This document shows, one piece after another, positions 12,183 to 23,090 of a stretch of 64,000 nucleotides of DNA. Both the position numbers and the translations under genes were made by a program. Every line of letters begins with the position of its first letter. Positions within the stretch are counted from its first letter, which is position 1. The stretch covers positions 1 to 64,000 of the forward strand of contig JAMZAV010003072.1 of the NCBI GenBank assembly GCA_024449915.1, written 5' to 3'. Under the pieces are notes generated by a model. The model did no database searches, was not told the origin of the DNA, and saw only the letters and a list, made by a program, of their open reading frames with translations. The DNA comes from Sweltsa coloradensis. Taxonomy: Eukaryota; Arthropoda; Insecta; Plecoptera; Chloroperlidae.

Positions 12183-12644
12183 TTAATATTTTACATCTAA
12201 TGTCGGAACGGACATAGGCACATACGCCACCACCTCGCCGCTTAGTGCGTCGTTTCGTATTAAGCGGTATCCATCTAATTTGACTAGACTAGAAGAAAGT
12301 GACGGTTTTAACCAGGACTCGCTTACGAGAATAACATGCACATTATTTTCGTTGACAATAGCCTCTAGCTCCAGGCAGTGGGCCATCAGTGACGAAGCGT
12401 TCAGATGCACCACTGAGAGAGACCTTGGATGTCCCGCCAAACGTGTTTTTAGAACACTCCCAGTCGAAGGATGAATGGTAGGCGACATGGGTGGAGAGAG
12501 AGAAGGGTCGTTTACTACGTCCGGTAACGTCATTAAAATGTCGATAAAGTTTGAAGTGTTGTCTGGCAATGTGGGTGTGGATGTGGGTTGGGGTGGGGTG
12601 GAACTTGGAATGCTCAGTGTTGCCAACTTATAATTGCGAACCAT
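12183..12644 (-). pseudogene. LINE ORF2, N-terminus and start of endonuclease
   Basis: It starts at a methionine (12644), has a Pro/Thr/Ser-rich leader, then SVVHLNASSLMAHCLELEAI and VILVSESWLKPSLSSSLVKL, the NxxS and E(S/T)W motifs that open APE endonucleases. The frame shifts near 12220-12240, within the conserved Gly-rich strand, and stops at 12183. Confidence 0.85.
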
Positions 12645-12814
12645 TTTTAAACAAAATTAAGTTTAACTGGATAAAATAATAATGATAAAGATACTAACAA
12701 TAATAATTATATTTATATAAGAGAATTTCCCTATCGTTGATAATGTAATCAAATTAATATGCTTGGTTAACTCACCATTTCCGATTCCGTCTTCTTTGTT
12801 AATCATAATGAAAC

Positions 12815-12838
12815 GCACACACACACATACACGCACAC
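12815..12838. repeat. (CA)n-type microsatellite
   Basis: A short CA/CATACACGCA tract lies in the gap between the LINE's ORF1 and ORF2. Confidence 0.7.
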
Positions 12839-12919
12839 TGAACAAAATTGGAATAACACAAGTAGGTTTGCTTAACATTAAGGTAAAAATAAAAGAGTTT
12901 TCTTTACGAATAATAATTG

Positions 12920-13680
12920 GATAATAGAAGGCAGAAAGTCCCACACGTAGAAACACATTTTTATCAATGTCAATCCGGGGTTTATTGGGGTTATACACCG
13001 CTCGTACTTTGTTGATGTCGCGTTCGCGAGTGACGTACAGTCGCGTGTTGTCTGGACAAAGGACGACGATCCTCCCATCCTGGGTCCAGACGCTCCGTTT
13101 GCCGGCGATCTCCTTGGCAGTGGCGTAGAGTTTTCGCCCTCACATTTGTGAGCGATTCCGTTATAAGGAGCTCCTTCTTCGCCAGCCGCCTCTTGACGCT
13201 CCAGATTTGGTCCCTGACGATGTACCTGACGAACTTGACGATGATCGGACGAGGGCGTCCCGACGACACGACCTCTGCGGAGTTACGCCTGACAGGTCCC
13301 AGGCGGTGACAGCGGTCGATGTCTAACGGGTACAGGTCCATGCATAATGTCGTATTAGCAAAGTGGAGGACAGTGTCGAGAACATCTTCATTAGGTCGTT
13401 CAGGGAGGCCATGAACGAGCAGGCAGTTACGTCTGCTGTACTGTTCGTCAGCGTCGAGACGGTCCGAGTGTTCCTCGGACGCCGCTGTGAGGCGGGCGAT
13501 GTCAGTCCGCGCTGCCCTCATCTCCTCGGCGATGCTGGCCTTCACAGCCCCAATCTGAGACTCCAGCAGAGTCTGCAGATCGAGTATCTCCTGTGGAGAC
13601 GGGGCGCCGCTCCGGGGGTGGTTGCTGGAGACGTCGGTCGCCGAGCCGGACTTGGTGGCAAGGAGGCTTATCTGCGCCAT
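12920..13680 (-). pseudogene. LINE ORF1 nucleic-acid-binding protein, frameshifted
   Basis: About 180 codons read an alpha-helical, coiled-coil-like stretch (TLLESQIGAVKASIAEEMR) followed by DEQYSRRNCLLVHGLPE and RPRPIIVKFVRYIVRDQIW, the layout of L1-ORF1-like (transposase_22) proteins with an RRM-like fold. One extra A in the run near 13140 shifts the frame. The neighbouring frame then continues the family C-terminus (TQDGRIVVL, YNPNKPRIDID) down to about 12950. Protein of this type packages LINE RNA. Confidence 0.8.
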
Positions 13681-13870
13681 CAGATTCTCCTGTAACGTGG
13701 CCAGCTGCGCCGAGAAGGAACCCTCCAGCCTGTAGTGAAGTTCCGCCAGTTCCTTGACAGTTCTGGGGAGTTTTTGTCTGTTGCGTTGTTAGTGGCTGTC
13801 CTAGTTCTGCTGGTGCTACGAAGCTTTGACGATAGATAGAGATAATTGGTAAAAACACACGATGAGTAGA

Positions 13871-15312
13871 GTTAAAGTTGTCGGCTAGAATGATGCAAAG
13901 TGAGAATATTTATGTGAAGATACGCCGATTAGGGAAGATACCCCGGAGAATCGAAAAACTATCAACCAACAAACATCATTCAAGTTTTGGCCTGAATGCC
14001 ATATCTTTGGCTCCAAAGAAGTTAAAACTCAAAACAATGTGAGCACATGGAAAACAAAATGTTCATTTTGTTTGAAATTCTAAATATTTAAATCTCGGAT
14101 TCCGTCTAAAATATAATACAAGAACACTTACATGATGGCTCAAATTATGCGCAGCACTTATTTAAATAAACAGTTAAAGAATTTCCAATTTCCATTCAGT
14201 GGAACTATACTAAAAACACATTTTCGCATGACCCGTGTATGATGTGGTGGCTCCGGGTCACAGCCTTCGTGTGGAGTGGAGTGGAGAAGCGAGAGAGAGC
14301 GCTAGCGACGAGTGCAGTTCCTCAATCGGCGCGGCGGGAGGGGAAGGGGGGAATGGTACCGTAAAATAGATCGCGAGCAGAAAACCCTGTTTTGAGACGC
14401 TGGGAATACCATGAAATCCAGAATTTAGGAGAAAAACATAGATTTATGAGCGTTGATTAGTCGTATAAATGTGTATATGCAACTGAATTAATAATTATCG
14501 CAATATCGCTAGCAATATTGAAATTGTACGATAATCGCGATACAGGGCCCTATGTCGCAATAATTTCGATAGTATAGTCGATATTTATGGATAGGTACAC
14601 GATTATCGTTGACACCGCTTATTTTTATAATTCTATTTTTTTTTCCAAAATACTCAAAATTTTAAAAATGTCTAATCTCAAACATTTTCAATTTTTTATT
14701 GGATAGACTCAAAATAGATGTTACTTAAAAAAATCTACAATTTCTAAATTTTCAAAAGAGTAGTAGTATACAAATTTATAACTTCAGTAATTGCCCCAAT
14801 CTAATACATACATAATACATAACAGGGGGCCCGCGCATGGACGTATTAGATGCGTCCATAACAGAGAAATGGTGTGAATAAGGAGTAATTTGGTGCTATG
14901 TTTGGTAGTGGTAGATGGTTTTATGACCATTTAACGGTGCTTTTATAGCATAAACATTGCAGATACATAGTAACAAGGTAGGCCCTAATCACAACAACAA
15001 ACCCAGGGGAAAACTTTTTGTTACTAGGCCTACTTTGCATTATATAGTTGAAAATGTTAATCATGTTAGTAAATTGTGTCAAGTCCACTCTACTTTTAAT
15101 AAATTTTAAAGGAATAGATTCTAAAAAGTTAATAACACATCAGTGTACTTGTAATTTTGATTACAAGCATCTAAATTATTTGTTAAATCCAGAATAATAT
15201 GAAAACGTGAGTGAGGGATAGACTTTGGTATTTTGCTAAATTATAGCATATTGTAGCATTCCACTTAAAATTAAAAACAAAGTAATAGAAGAAGGATGAA
15301 GAGATGCTTTAC
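13871..15312. other. Intron, repeat-derived, no gene seen
   Basis: The segment near 14480-14610 has GATAATCG/TATCGATA-type motifs like those at the ends of the dispersed repeat at 62.6-62.7 kb, so a related fragment is likely. Nothing else was recognised. Confidence 0.4.
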
Positions 15313-15426
15313 CTTATCCTGGTGGTCTTTTTCTACGCTGACTAGCTCTTGTTGATGTTTGAGGGACATCTCCCTCAGTTTCTGTTCGTGATGTTCTAGT
15401 TTTGTCACCGCTTGCCGATGAGCATC
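15313..15426 (-). CDS. KIF4: KIF4-like chromokinesin, exon 4 in the window
   Basis: A 114-bp exon (38 codons, phase 0 at both ends) lies between acceptor gtttgcag and donor AAG|GTAAAG. It reads DAHRQAVTKLEHHEQKL... and ends ELVSVEKDHQDK. KIF4 proteins have, at the matching distance after the EAK...LKYL segment, a charged helix ending in (H)QEK before VLYLL. Length and charge pattern agree. The product is part of the stalk coiled coil of a plus-end-directed mitotic kinesin that binds chromosome arms and, with PRC1, the spindle midzone (family knowledge). Confidence 0.82.
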
Positions 15427-17106
15427 CTGCAAACAGGGGCCAAGTGAGGCGATTTCAAGCGTTGTGACTACGTACCACACACAGCTATGATCAACGGGAT
15501 TACACTATGCCTAACAAGTGCAAATAAAAGGAGTCTTCTATATATTAACTCACAATTCCCAAACAAACCATTCTTGTAAACATGTGTCAAATTATACTTT
15601 GAAAAAAAAATTACAAAAGATTTCTAAAAATACTTAAAAAAGAGAAACCAAAACAAGTTAAGACAATAAATTAAGATCGATTTGGAAGATAATAAATGCA
15701 TAAATAAATCGTAAAACAAAAAAGCCTCATTATAAACTAATACTGTATCTCTTCTCGACAATAATACATTAATAATTAAAGGTCAAAGAATAGTAGCCAC
15801 AGCCTAAGTAATATTTAAAAGTGAAGCATCTCGCTTAACAAATAAAAACATTTATGGGAATTCTTCAAATTGTACTTTTCAAACTTAGTACTTTATCAAA
15901 TTGGAACAAAAGCCCAATGAACTCCCTATGCATGGATGAAACAAACCCAAAAGAAATTAAAGACTTTGCACTGGAACTTAAATTAAAGCCCAAGCACTCT
16001 TCGAGCATCGATGAGCTGTCGATTGTAGTATTTATAAAATGTATTAATGAACTTTTAGTTTTAAAATGAAGTACAATAGTCACCTACTGAAAATACAGGA
16101 GGGGGGGGGGGGGGGTACATTTCTATTTTATTTTATGGCACACACATAATATTATACTATAATTGCTTTGATCATATTTTATTTTTCACTTGCAAACAGA
16201 TTTGAAGTGTAGGCTTTTCAACTTGGAGAAGTATCCCATGCCCTATAAAATTATGTAAAATCAGAAATCTCCTAATACAAATACATAAAAACTATAATAT
16301 AGTTGTTCCGAAGCAAGTATTGTATTGTATTGTATTTATTAGCCTCGTTTAGTTCATATACATTAATATATAAAATATACTAGGAAAACGCTCAGTTGGA
16401 CGCGTTGTTGAGCGAGCACCGGTTCGTGCAACATGACCCGAGTACGACATTCCCATAAGGCCCACCACACAGTGTAGGCCTACCTGGATATTGACATTAT
16501 TTGTACACTTTACTATTCCAACATCTTTGCATTGTACTAATTCACGTCATGCCTTCTAAAGTGTATCTTTGTATCTTCACTGCCTCCTTCATTTTTTAAC
16601 ATCATTTTTTCGAATTATGATTAGCAATAAGTCTTTAAGGTCTTGACCGATTTAGCTGAAAATTTGGAAAATAGGAGAGAATGTTGTACTTATTGACCCT
16701 GCAAAATTTCATAACGATCGGTACATTTTTATTTTTTTATTTATTTTTTTATTTTTTTATTTTTTATAACCAATGATTGGATTTTGTTCAAAAACTATAC
16801 AGCAACCCGCCTAGGTGGTATGTACATGTGTGCAAAATTTCAGGTCGATCAGAGAAACGGTGCGACCTGTATCGAAGCAGTAACAGAAAAAAAAAAAACA
16901 GACATTCGAGCCATAAGAGTCAAGTGGAGACGCTCGCTCAATAAAATACTGAACATTTGAGTTGTCATTAATTTATAAGTTTTCAACACACTAAAACTAT
17001 AATTAAAAAATAACTAAGAGAGTGTTCTTGCGGAATCGGCAAAAAACCTTTATAAAACTGCGTGCTTTGGGAGAGTCGATCTAAATTGCTTTACAGAATA
17101 ATAACA
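15427..17106. other. Intron, repeat-derived, no gene seen
   Basis: A (TATTG)n run followed by TATTTATTAGCC at 16313-16345 looks like the 3' end of a minus-strand LINE, compare 3836-3860. From 16640 to 16915 the text has the type AAAATTTCA...CGATC...AACAGACA, also seen near 32550-32640 and 51000-51100. A long G run sits at 16100-16115. Confidence 0.4.
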
Positions 17107-17518
17107 CACACACATAACAAAAACTTGTAGAAATACAGCCAAACCTTACACACTCAAAAGGAATGAGATCTAAAAAAAGGGCCAAGCTCATCTACCCTTC
17201 CACATTTGCGCATTCTTAATTCATAAACGTACAGTGTCCCATAACAGCATCCTCGAAAAGCTTGGCAAAATAGAATTTGCGATTATTAATTTAACGTAGT
17301 AGTTTATCCAAGTTCTTTTTTTGTAATTAATTTAAACGTAAACATGCAAATTCTATTTTGCCAAGCTTTTCGAGGATGCTGTTATGGGACACTGTACGTT
17401 TATGAATTAAGAATGCGCAAATGTGGAAGGGTAGATGAGCTTGGCCCTTTTTTAGATCTCATTCCTTTTGAGTGTGTAAGGTTTGGCTGTATTTCTACAA
17501 GTTTTTGTTATGTGTGTG
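17107..17518. repeat. Near-perfect inverted repeat (174-bp arms, 65-bp loop)
   Basis: The left arm 17107-17280 and right arm 17346-17518 are reverse complements with, as far as can be read, one difference: seven versus six A in the run near 17175. The loop is 17281-17345. Transcribed, this would fold into a hairpin of about 173 bp. It may be a foldback MITE or a recent local inverted duplication. No target duplication was identified. An ORF crossing the right arm (17344-17568) shows no known domain and is not called. Confidence 0.93.
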
Positions 17519-18764
17519 ATCTTATTACTTTTTCAAGTTCCATTACAAAATTATTTGTTAAAATATAATATTTTTATCAAAGTTGATTTAATTTTTATGG
17601 TATTAGCAATAACAATAGGATGTAAAATATCTAGGCCCGGATTCATGTACATCCTGGGTATAGGTGGTATAACCATGGTATAACGACGGTATAAGGACTG
17701 GTTAAGTCTAGGCAACTCACATCCTATTAAAACTTTCCCATGTAACAACAAACGCACAACTAATGTAATTTTACACCTATTTCACTGCACCCACACGAGG
17801 GAAGCGATATATCTAGACGGCCTTGACCCACAGCCATGTAAATCATCAGATAATCAGAAGAATATTGAAAATTTTCACCATCTTTTGTTTTACATTTTTA
17901 TTAAAAGTGACAGGAGATTGCGTGAGGTTATTAAAAGTAAAGAAAAAGCTTATTATTGCCGTAAATTTTGGAATAGCCTAGGACTATCATACCATTGTTT
18001 ATCTGCATTAGGCTTGTAGTAATCAAAACTAGTTATTTGTGCGGGAAGTGTGTCAAAACAAGGAAGTGCTGGCCTAGGGTTGGCTAAGAAAGGCCTAGGG
18101 CTTGTCAAACATGTAGTGTAAGTATTTATTTATCTAGTCCTATAGCCTAATGGAACTTTAGACCTACACTGTTGTATTATAAATAATTTTCTACATCTGG
18201 GCCTAGGCCAGGGACGGTTTCTGATTTGTTTTATGAGAGTATAATGACACCTTTTCTCGTTCCACACAAAGAAGAAAAATTTTAAATGTCCGCTATTTGT
18301 TTACGTATCGCACTTTCCCGCCTAACTCTGCTTATACCGTCAACAAGTGTCAAGTAACTATGGTTACTTGTTGATTATATGCCAAGTGTTTAAGGCTTAT
18401 TTTAAAACCTTTATTTGGAAGCCTTCCAACAAACTTTTTCAACTTTTTTTTTCAAAAGAGACTATCATTCTATAACCTTAATGTCCATGTAAAATATGAA
18501 CATTGTAGCCCCACCCGTCTGGTCAGAATCGCGGGCCGACGTATTAGATGTAAGTAGCAGTAGTAGCAGTAGGAGTAGCTAACATCCTTAAAGTGATTTT
18601 GAGCATGTTTCAAGCCATTTTTTCACCAAGAAGGAATGGTCGTACCCCAATAAAATTTGGCATGTGTTGTCAGGTACCTAAATCCCCTCGATTGTGATAG
18701 TTTTCAAGTTCACATCACGTTACATGACGGCTGGGTAACACCTCGAAATCACCCCAACTCTGCT
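17519..18764. other. Intron, repeat-derived, no gene seen
   Basis: At 18410-18530 a block (AAAAGAGACTATCATTCTA..., GTAGCCCCACCCGT, TGGTCAGAATCG) recurs near 31780-31840 (inverted) and 32395-32445. It marks a dispersed repeat whose ends were not defined. Confidence 0.45.
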
Positions 18765-20023
18765 TGGTGTATAAGGTGCTTGAGTGTGTAGCGCACCGCG
18801 GCTTGGCTGCGGCGCCCTAACGGGCACCTAGATTTATCTAAAAGCATGGCTTTGAGTTCTTTCTTAAAACGAGTACAATCTTTGATATTCCTGATTTGTA
18901 ACGGTACAGAATTGTAAAGGTTTGTGCCCGACACTGCAAGCCCTTTTTGTCTCATTGATAGCTTACACTTTGGTGCCCTTAGTTTATCCTTATTCCTAGT
19001 ATTTAAATTATGAAAATCTGAATTACTAGTAAATAAGTGAAGATTTTTGTGAACAAAAATTACTATTTCATAAATGTATACACAGGGCATGGGTAAAATG
19101 CATAGTCGTTTGAACAGAGGTCTGCAGCTAGTCCGGTAGCCAGACTTAGTTATTGATCTTATGGCTTTCTTCTGTAAAATAAATATTTTGTTGCTGTCAG
19201 TTGAATCCCCCCAAAGAGCAATTCCGTAAGTCATTACTGCGTGAAAGTATGAAAAGTACATCGATCTTAGAGAGGTGTCGTTTACCATTCGGTTGAGTTT
19301 TTTTAGTATAAAACATGCAGTTGCTAGTTTAGGTGTAAGTTTTTTAATATGCAATTTCCAGCTTATGTTACTATCTAAAAGCAATCCTAGAAAATTTGCA
19401 TCTTTTGATACTGGAATTTTGTCCGAGGCGTCCGTTCCATCATTAAAAATGTTAATATCTACTAAAAATTCGCTTTTGTTCGTATGAAAGTTAACCAGTA
19501 CCGTTTTCGCGTTATTGAGAGAAAGATCATTAACTTTAAACCACTCGACATTTTCTTTAATAGAACTGTTGGCTGATCGTTCCAGTACTTCCCTCTCTGC
19601 ATGAGCTAAGACACGACTACTGTCATCCGCGAATTGGACTAAAAGCCCTGAAGACACATTTAATGGTAAATCGTTTGTATGCAAATTAAATAAGATTGGT
19701 CCTAAAATGGACCCCTGAGGAACTCCTGTCTTTATTGTGCACCAATCTGACCTCACTGTTTCTTTTACATTCGCCTCCTTATTATGGTAGCTAATATCGA
19801 CACACTGTTGTCTGTCAGCCAAATAAGACTGAAACCATTTCTGTGTAACACCACGTATACCATAAAAGTCCATTTTTAGAAGAAGTGTCACATGATTGAT
19901 AGTATCAAAATCTTTCGAAAGGTCAAAGAAAAGCCCGAGGACTTTTTCGCCTTTATCCAGAGATTTTAAAATTTCCTCTGTCAAAGAAAAAGCAGCTGTG
20001 AGTGTAGATCTCGGCCATTCCAT
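18749..20023 (-). pseudogene. LINE reverse transcriptase, 3' two-thirds
   Basis: This is a 424-codon frame. Its first codons (MEWP) belong to the inserted DNA transposon; LINE sequence starts at RSTLTAAFSLTEEIL. It then has LGLFFDLSKDFDTINH (D for the usual A in KAFD), TGVPQGSILGPILFNLHTND, catalytic FADDSS (near 19616-19635), FLGLLLDSNISWKLHI, the thumb segment YFHAVMTYGIALWG and a C-terminus ending RCPLGRRSQAAVRYTLKHL. The core is intact, but the 5' third is cut off by the insertion. Confidence 0.92.
18785..18832 (-). other. Conserved GC-rich hairpin at the LINE 3' end
   Basis: A 48-nt segment can fold as GGTGCCCG...CGGGCACC around an inner GCGC/CCGC...GCGG stem. It lies in the RT C-terminal codons (RCPLGRRSQAAVRYT). 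The same segment, with one base changed, occurs at 37960-38007 without any LINE coding sequence next to it. Confidence 0.7.
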
Positions 20024-22024
20024 AGCAAAGTGAGCCTGACAAGTGAAAAATAATTTTTACCCAATAGTTTATTGATGGGTCAAAAATTAAAGTCAAAACT
20101 CCACTGAATTTCAAAATGTCTTTGCTTTCTTTGTAGTAAATTATGTGTTTTACAGTGCTTCAAAGTCGGTGTAAAGTTATTGTTTTTATTTTAGTGCCAC
20201 ATCCCCTAAATTTTAAGCCCTCCAATTTCTTTTAGGTCAGCTGTGTGAAGTTCTTCTTTTGTATATCAACACTTAATGATGTTGTGAAGTATTTTAGTTG
20301 GAAAAACTGAACACAAAGTAAGTTTTACTTAAATTTTGTATTATTAAAGATGCTATGAATACATGTCACACCCGCAACACAAAACTACAATAAACTATGA
20401 TAGTGTTAAGATTATGGCTAACAAAAGTTTGGAGAGTACTTTATTTTAAGGTTAGGTTATATGACTTATCATATCCAACAGAGAAAACTGAGATGCACTG
20501 ACTAGAAGTGGTTGAAATTGTGTGGCGGGTGTGACACACAGTTATGTTGCGGGTGTGGACATGATTATTGAATTGCATGATAATGCCAGGGCTACAGTCA
20601 AATAGGTAAAAAAAATTACCCATTAGGCCTACCTAGTTTAGGTAGCCTAAGTAATGCACATATAACGCACGCAGTCAACGTATTTTGAAAATGCAAAAGA
20701 GAGATTAGGTAGGTGCCGGAAAACGAATTTGTACTTAGCTAGTCAACTTTGCTGAAAATTTTTCGGCAATCATTCAAGACGAGATTCAGAGCGCTCATTG
20801 GAGTCATGATAAATGACTGTTTTTACAGCCTGCGCTTGATTAAAAGATGACGTTAAGAGGTCCTTCGCGGTTGAAAGTGATGACTTGACACATAACAAAC
20901 ATGCAGTGTGGGCATTCCTTAAAAAGATTTTTGCTGAACTAAAAGTCGAGTTTCCTAAGTTAACAAAAGTGATTATTTTTTCGGATGTCTGTGCTTCCGC
21001 CAACAATCCTGCCCTAGATATTAACGTTGGTGATTTTGTCCTCGTTTCACTTGCGGTAAATGGGGAAAAAATACCGACAAGCAGTATTATGCTGAAATCG
21101 TAGCATTTGATGATGAAACAGTGAAGTAACCCTTAGGCTAAAGTAGGCCCTATATGCATGCATCCTAGTGGCAACTATTGGGTATGGCCCGATATTGTGA
21201 ATACGTCATGCGAGAACAAAGACGTTATCAAGAAGATGGTAGCTTCTCCAATACTTCACAACAATCGTGGGGAATTAAGTTCGTCAGTGATTAGGCATGC
21301 ATGAATAATGATAAAGCTGCATTAATAATAATGATAAGACATTATTAGTTAATCCTCTATTATGCTATTAGCCCCTACTTCAAAGTTTAAACAAAAAATA
21401 ATCAGTGACGAGGAGGACCCATATTTCATTAAAAAAAATTACAATGCAACACCTTTATTTTATAATAGTCTACCTTTTAAATATCATATTTAGCATGCAT
21501 AGGTTGTTAACTTACATTAAAGTATTGAGTATTCATGAAGTATGTAAGAAAACTGCCAACCAAATTGTATCTACATACAAAAACTCGTATTTAATGTTAT
21601 ATTTTGTGCACTACGTCACACCCGCAACATTTCCTTGTCACAACCCGCAACATCTTCAACCATCATAAATCGTATTTTTAATTATTTGAGCCACTATTCC
21701 TTATATTTTATTTTAAGGGTGTTCTATAATGCTTTAGGAAAAAAATAGTTGCCTATCCAAGGGGACCTATATTCACAGACTTTTGCACTTGTTCATGTAA
21801 GGGTGTAAATACAGTGGCAAAAAGTGTCACACCCGCAACACCTGTTTTAATTTTAATTTACTGATTTCTTAAAGTCACAGAAAGTTGAAATTTTGGGTGT
21901 ATTTGTACATCTTATGGCAAAAACGAATGTATACAATGTCTTGGGTTTCAATTTGTAATTTATAAACACTTGGCAGGTATTTTAAGTGTGTAATGTGTCA
22001 CACCCGCAACTATGGAATGGCCGT
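20012..22024. mobile_element. 2.0-kb DNA transposon with CACACCCGCAAC repeats, superfamily unassigned
   Basis: Terminal inverted repeats are CGGCCATTCCATAG (20012-20025) and its complement (22010-22023). A 3-bp duplication TCT flanks it (20009-20011, 22025-22027), proven by the restored LINE reading frame at the insertion site. The motif TCACACCCGCAAC, in either orientation, recurs at about 20366, 20522, 20545, 21617, 21640, 21826 and 21997, including next to the right end, as expected of transposase-binding repeats. A transposase remnant is at 20774-21300. A 3-bp duplication is known for several superfamilies (for example PIF/Harbinger and CACTA), but these ends do not identify one. Confidence 0.85.
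20774..21300 (+). pseudogene. Transposase C-terminal remnant
   Basis: Pieces in several frames read EIQSAHWSHDK, then DDLTHNKHAVWAFLKKIFAE...LTKVIIFSDVCAS, then INVGDFVLVSL, YYAEIVAFDDETVK, and YWVWPDIVNTS. The IFSD segment resembles a catalytic-aspartate strand of a DDE transposase, followed by a small beta-rich domain. I recognise the pattern from uncharacterised invertebrate transposon proteins but cannot name the superfamily. At least three frameshifts or stops occur. Confidence 0.6.
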
Positions 22025-22059
22025 TCTGCCTTTCATGAAACCATTTTAAATTGGGGTTA

Positions 22060-23090
22060 ATTATTTTATTTGTGTTTAGAAAACTATATAGCCTTTTATG
22101 CATTACTTTTTCTAGCACTTAAAAGAAAATTGGTAGGATCGATATAGGTCTATAATTTTTTGCACAAGTTTTGTCACCTTTTTTAAAAATAGGAATGGTT
22201 GTCGTGTATTTAAACCACTTTGGAAACAACCCTGTCTGCAAGGAATTGTTGCATATTACTGTTAGAGGAAGAGCAACGAACTTGGCCACACGTTTAACTA
22301 CCGTACCATTTGATTAATTCCGAAAATATCGACTGTGCTCGTGCTTTTCATATTTTTAATTATTTCTTCAACTTCTATCAACGACGTCGGTTTAAGAAAC
22401 ATTGATTTACTACAGCGTACAGTTGAGGCCCTTAATTTATTTAATGCATGCTCAGTATTTATTGCACTTGTCAAAATATGATTATTTTCTGCAACTTCTA
22501 TGTAGTTCTTATTTAAGATGTTTGCTACCTCTTGTGGCGTTTTGACTAAACGACCATCCGAACACAAGCTTATATTATGCTTAGGAGGTGATTGTCTACC
22601 CGATTCCTCACGTATAATATTCCACGCAGTTTTAACTTTCTTGTGTGATTTTTTTATTTGTTACATGTACATGTATGTAGTACATTTTCTTAGCTTGCCG
22701 TTTAACCCTTTGAAATATTTGCTTATATGTGTAAAACAGTTCTGTTGCTTCGTCTGTCGGTGCTAATTTGTGTATATTATATAGTCTGTTCATAGAACGG
22801 CTGGACGTAATAATCCTTTTAGTTATCCACCTCGAATCATGCTTTTTTACTGGTCTATTTTGTTTTAGTGGAAATGCTTGATTTAAATGGAAAGTAAAAA
22901 GCTAATAAGCTAATAAGCTTAATAATAAGCTAAGCTTTTCAGCCTGCGTTTCCAGACATGTCGTATTTACTACATCGTCCCAAGTTTCATTCGCTAGCAA
23001 GTGAATAAAATCTGCATAGTTTCTTTTGCTATAAATGCAAACTTTTTTTGACACTTCGTTATGAGATGCCCGATTTATGCAGATGTAAGC
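22060..23090 (-). pseudogene. LINE endonuclease-RT linker and RT 5' part
   Basis: Upstream part of the split LINE. It reads YADFIHLLANETWDDVVNTTC (22950-23030), a linker with TDEATELFYTYKQIFQ near 22720-22760, VKTPQEVANILNKNYIEVAE (22490-22550), and RT motifs IPIFKKGDK plus NYRPISILP near 22130-22200. Stops and frameshifts are frequent. The 5' boundary is estimated. Confidence 0.8.

Larger units (their letters stand above)
9190..13870 (-). mobile_element. CR1/L2-group LINE, nearly full length but inactivated
   Basis: A 4.7-kb minus-strand element holds, in order, ORF1 (13680-about 12920), an inter-ORF gap, ORF2 with an APE-type endonuclease (12644-11290) and reverse transcriptase (11362-9733), a 0.5-kb 3' UTR, and a (GATA)n tail at 9190-9213. 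The short microsatellite tail instead of poly(A) is typical of the CR1/L2/Daphne group. At least four frameshifts separate the coding pieces (about 13140, 12230, 11330 and 10130), so the copy is dead. The 5' end near 13870 is estimated from loss of coding signal; no target duplication was identified. Confidence 0.88.
18765..23090 (-). mobile_element. Second LINE (CR1/Jockey group), split by a DNA transposon
   Basis: Minus-strand endonuclease-RT linker pieces lie at 22060-23090 and the RT core at 18749-20008. The two parts are separated by the element at 20012-22024. When the insert and one copy of its TCT duplication are mentally removed, the frame runs GFMKGR then STLTAAFSL across the site, exactly the RT motif expected. 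The first part includes NETWDDVVN and IPIFKKGDK; the second includes FADDSS. The 3' end carries a conserved GC-rich hairpin (18785-18832). No ORF1 was seen. Confidence 0.88.

Noticed and set aside
12280..13695. Plus-strand ORFs opposite LINE ORF1 and ORF2
   Set aside because: Antisense shadows without known motifs.
16313..16345. Full LINE upstream of the (TATTG)n tail
   Set aside because: No reverse-transcriptase motif was found in the minus-strand sequence above it.
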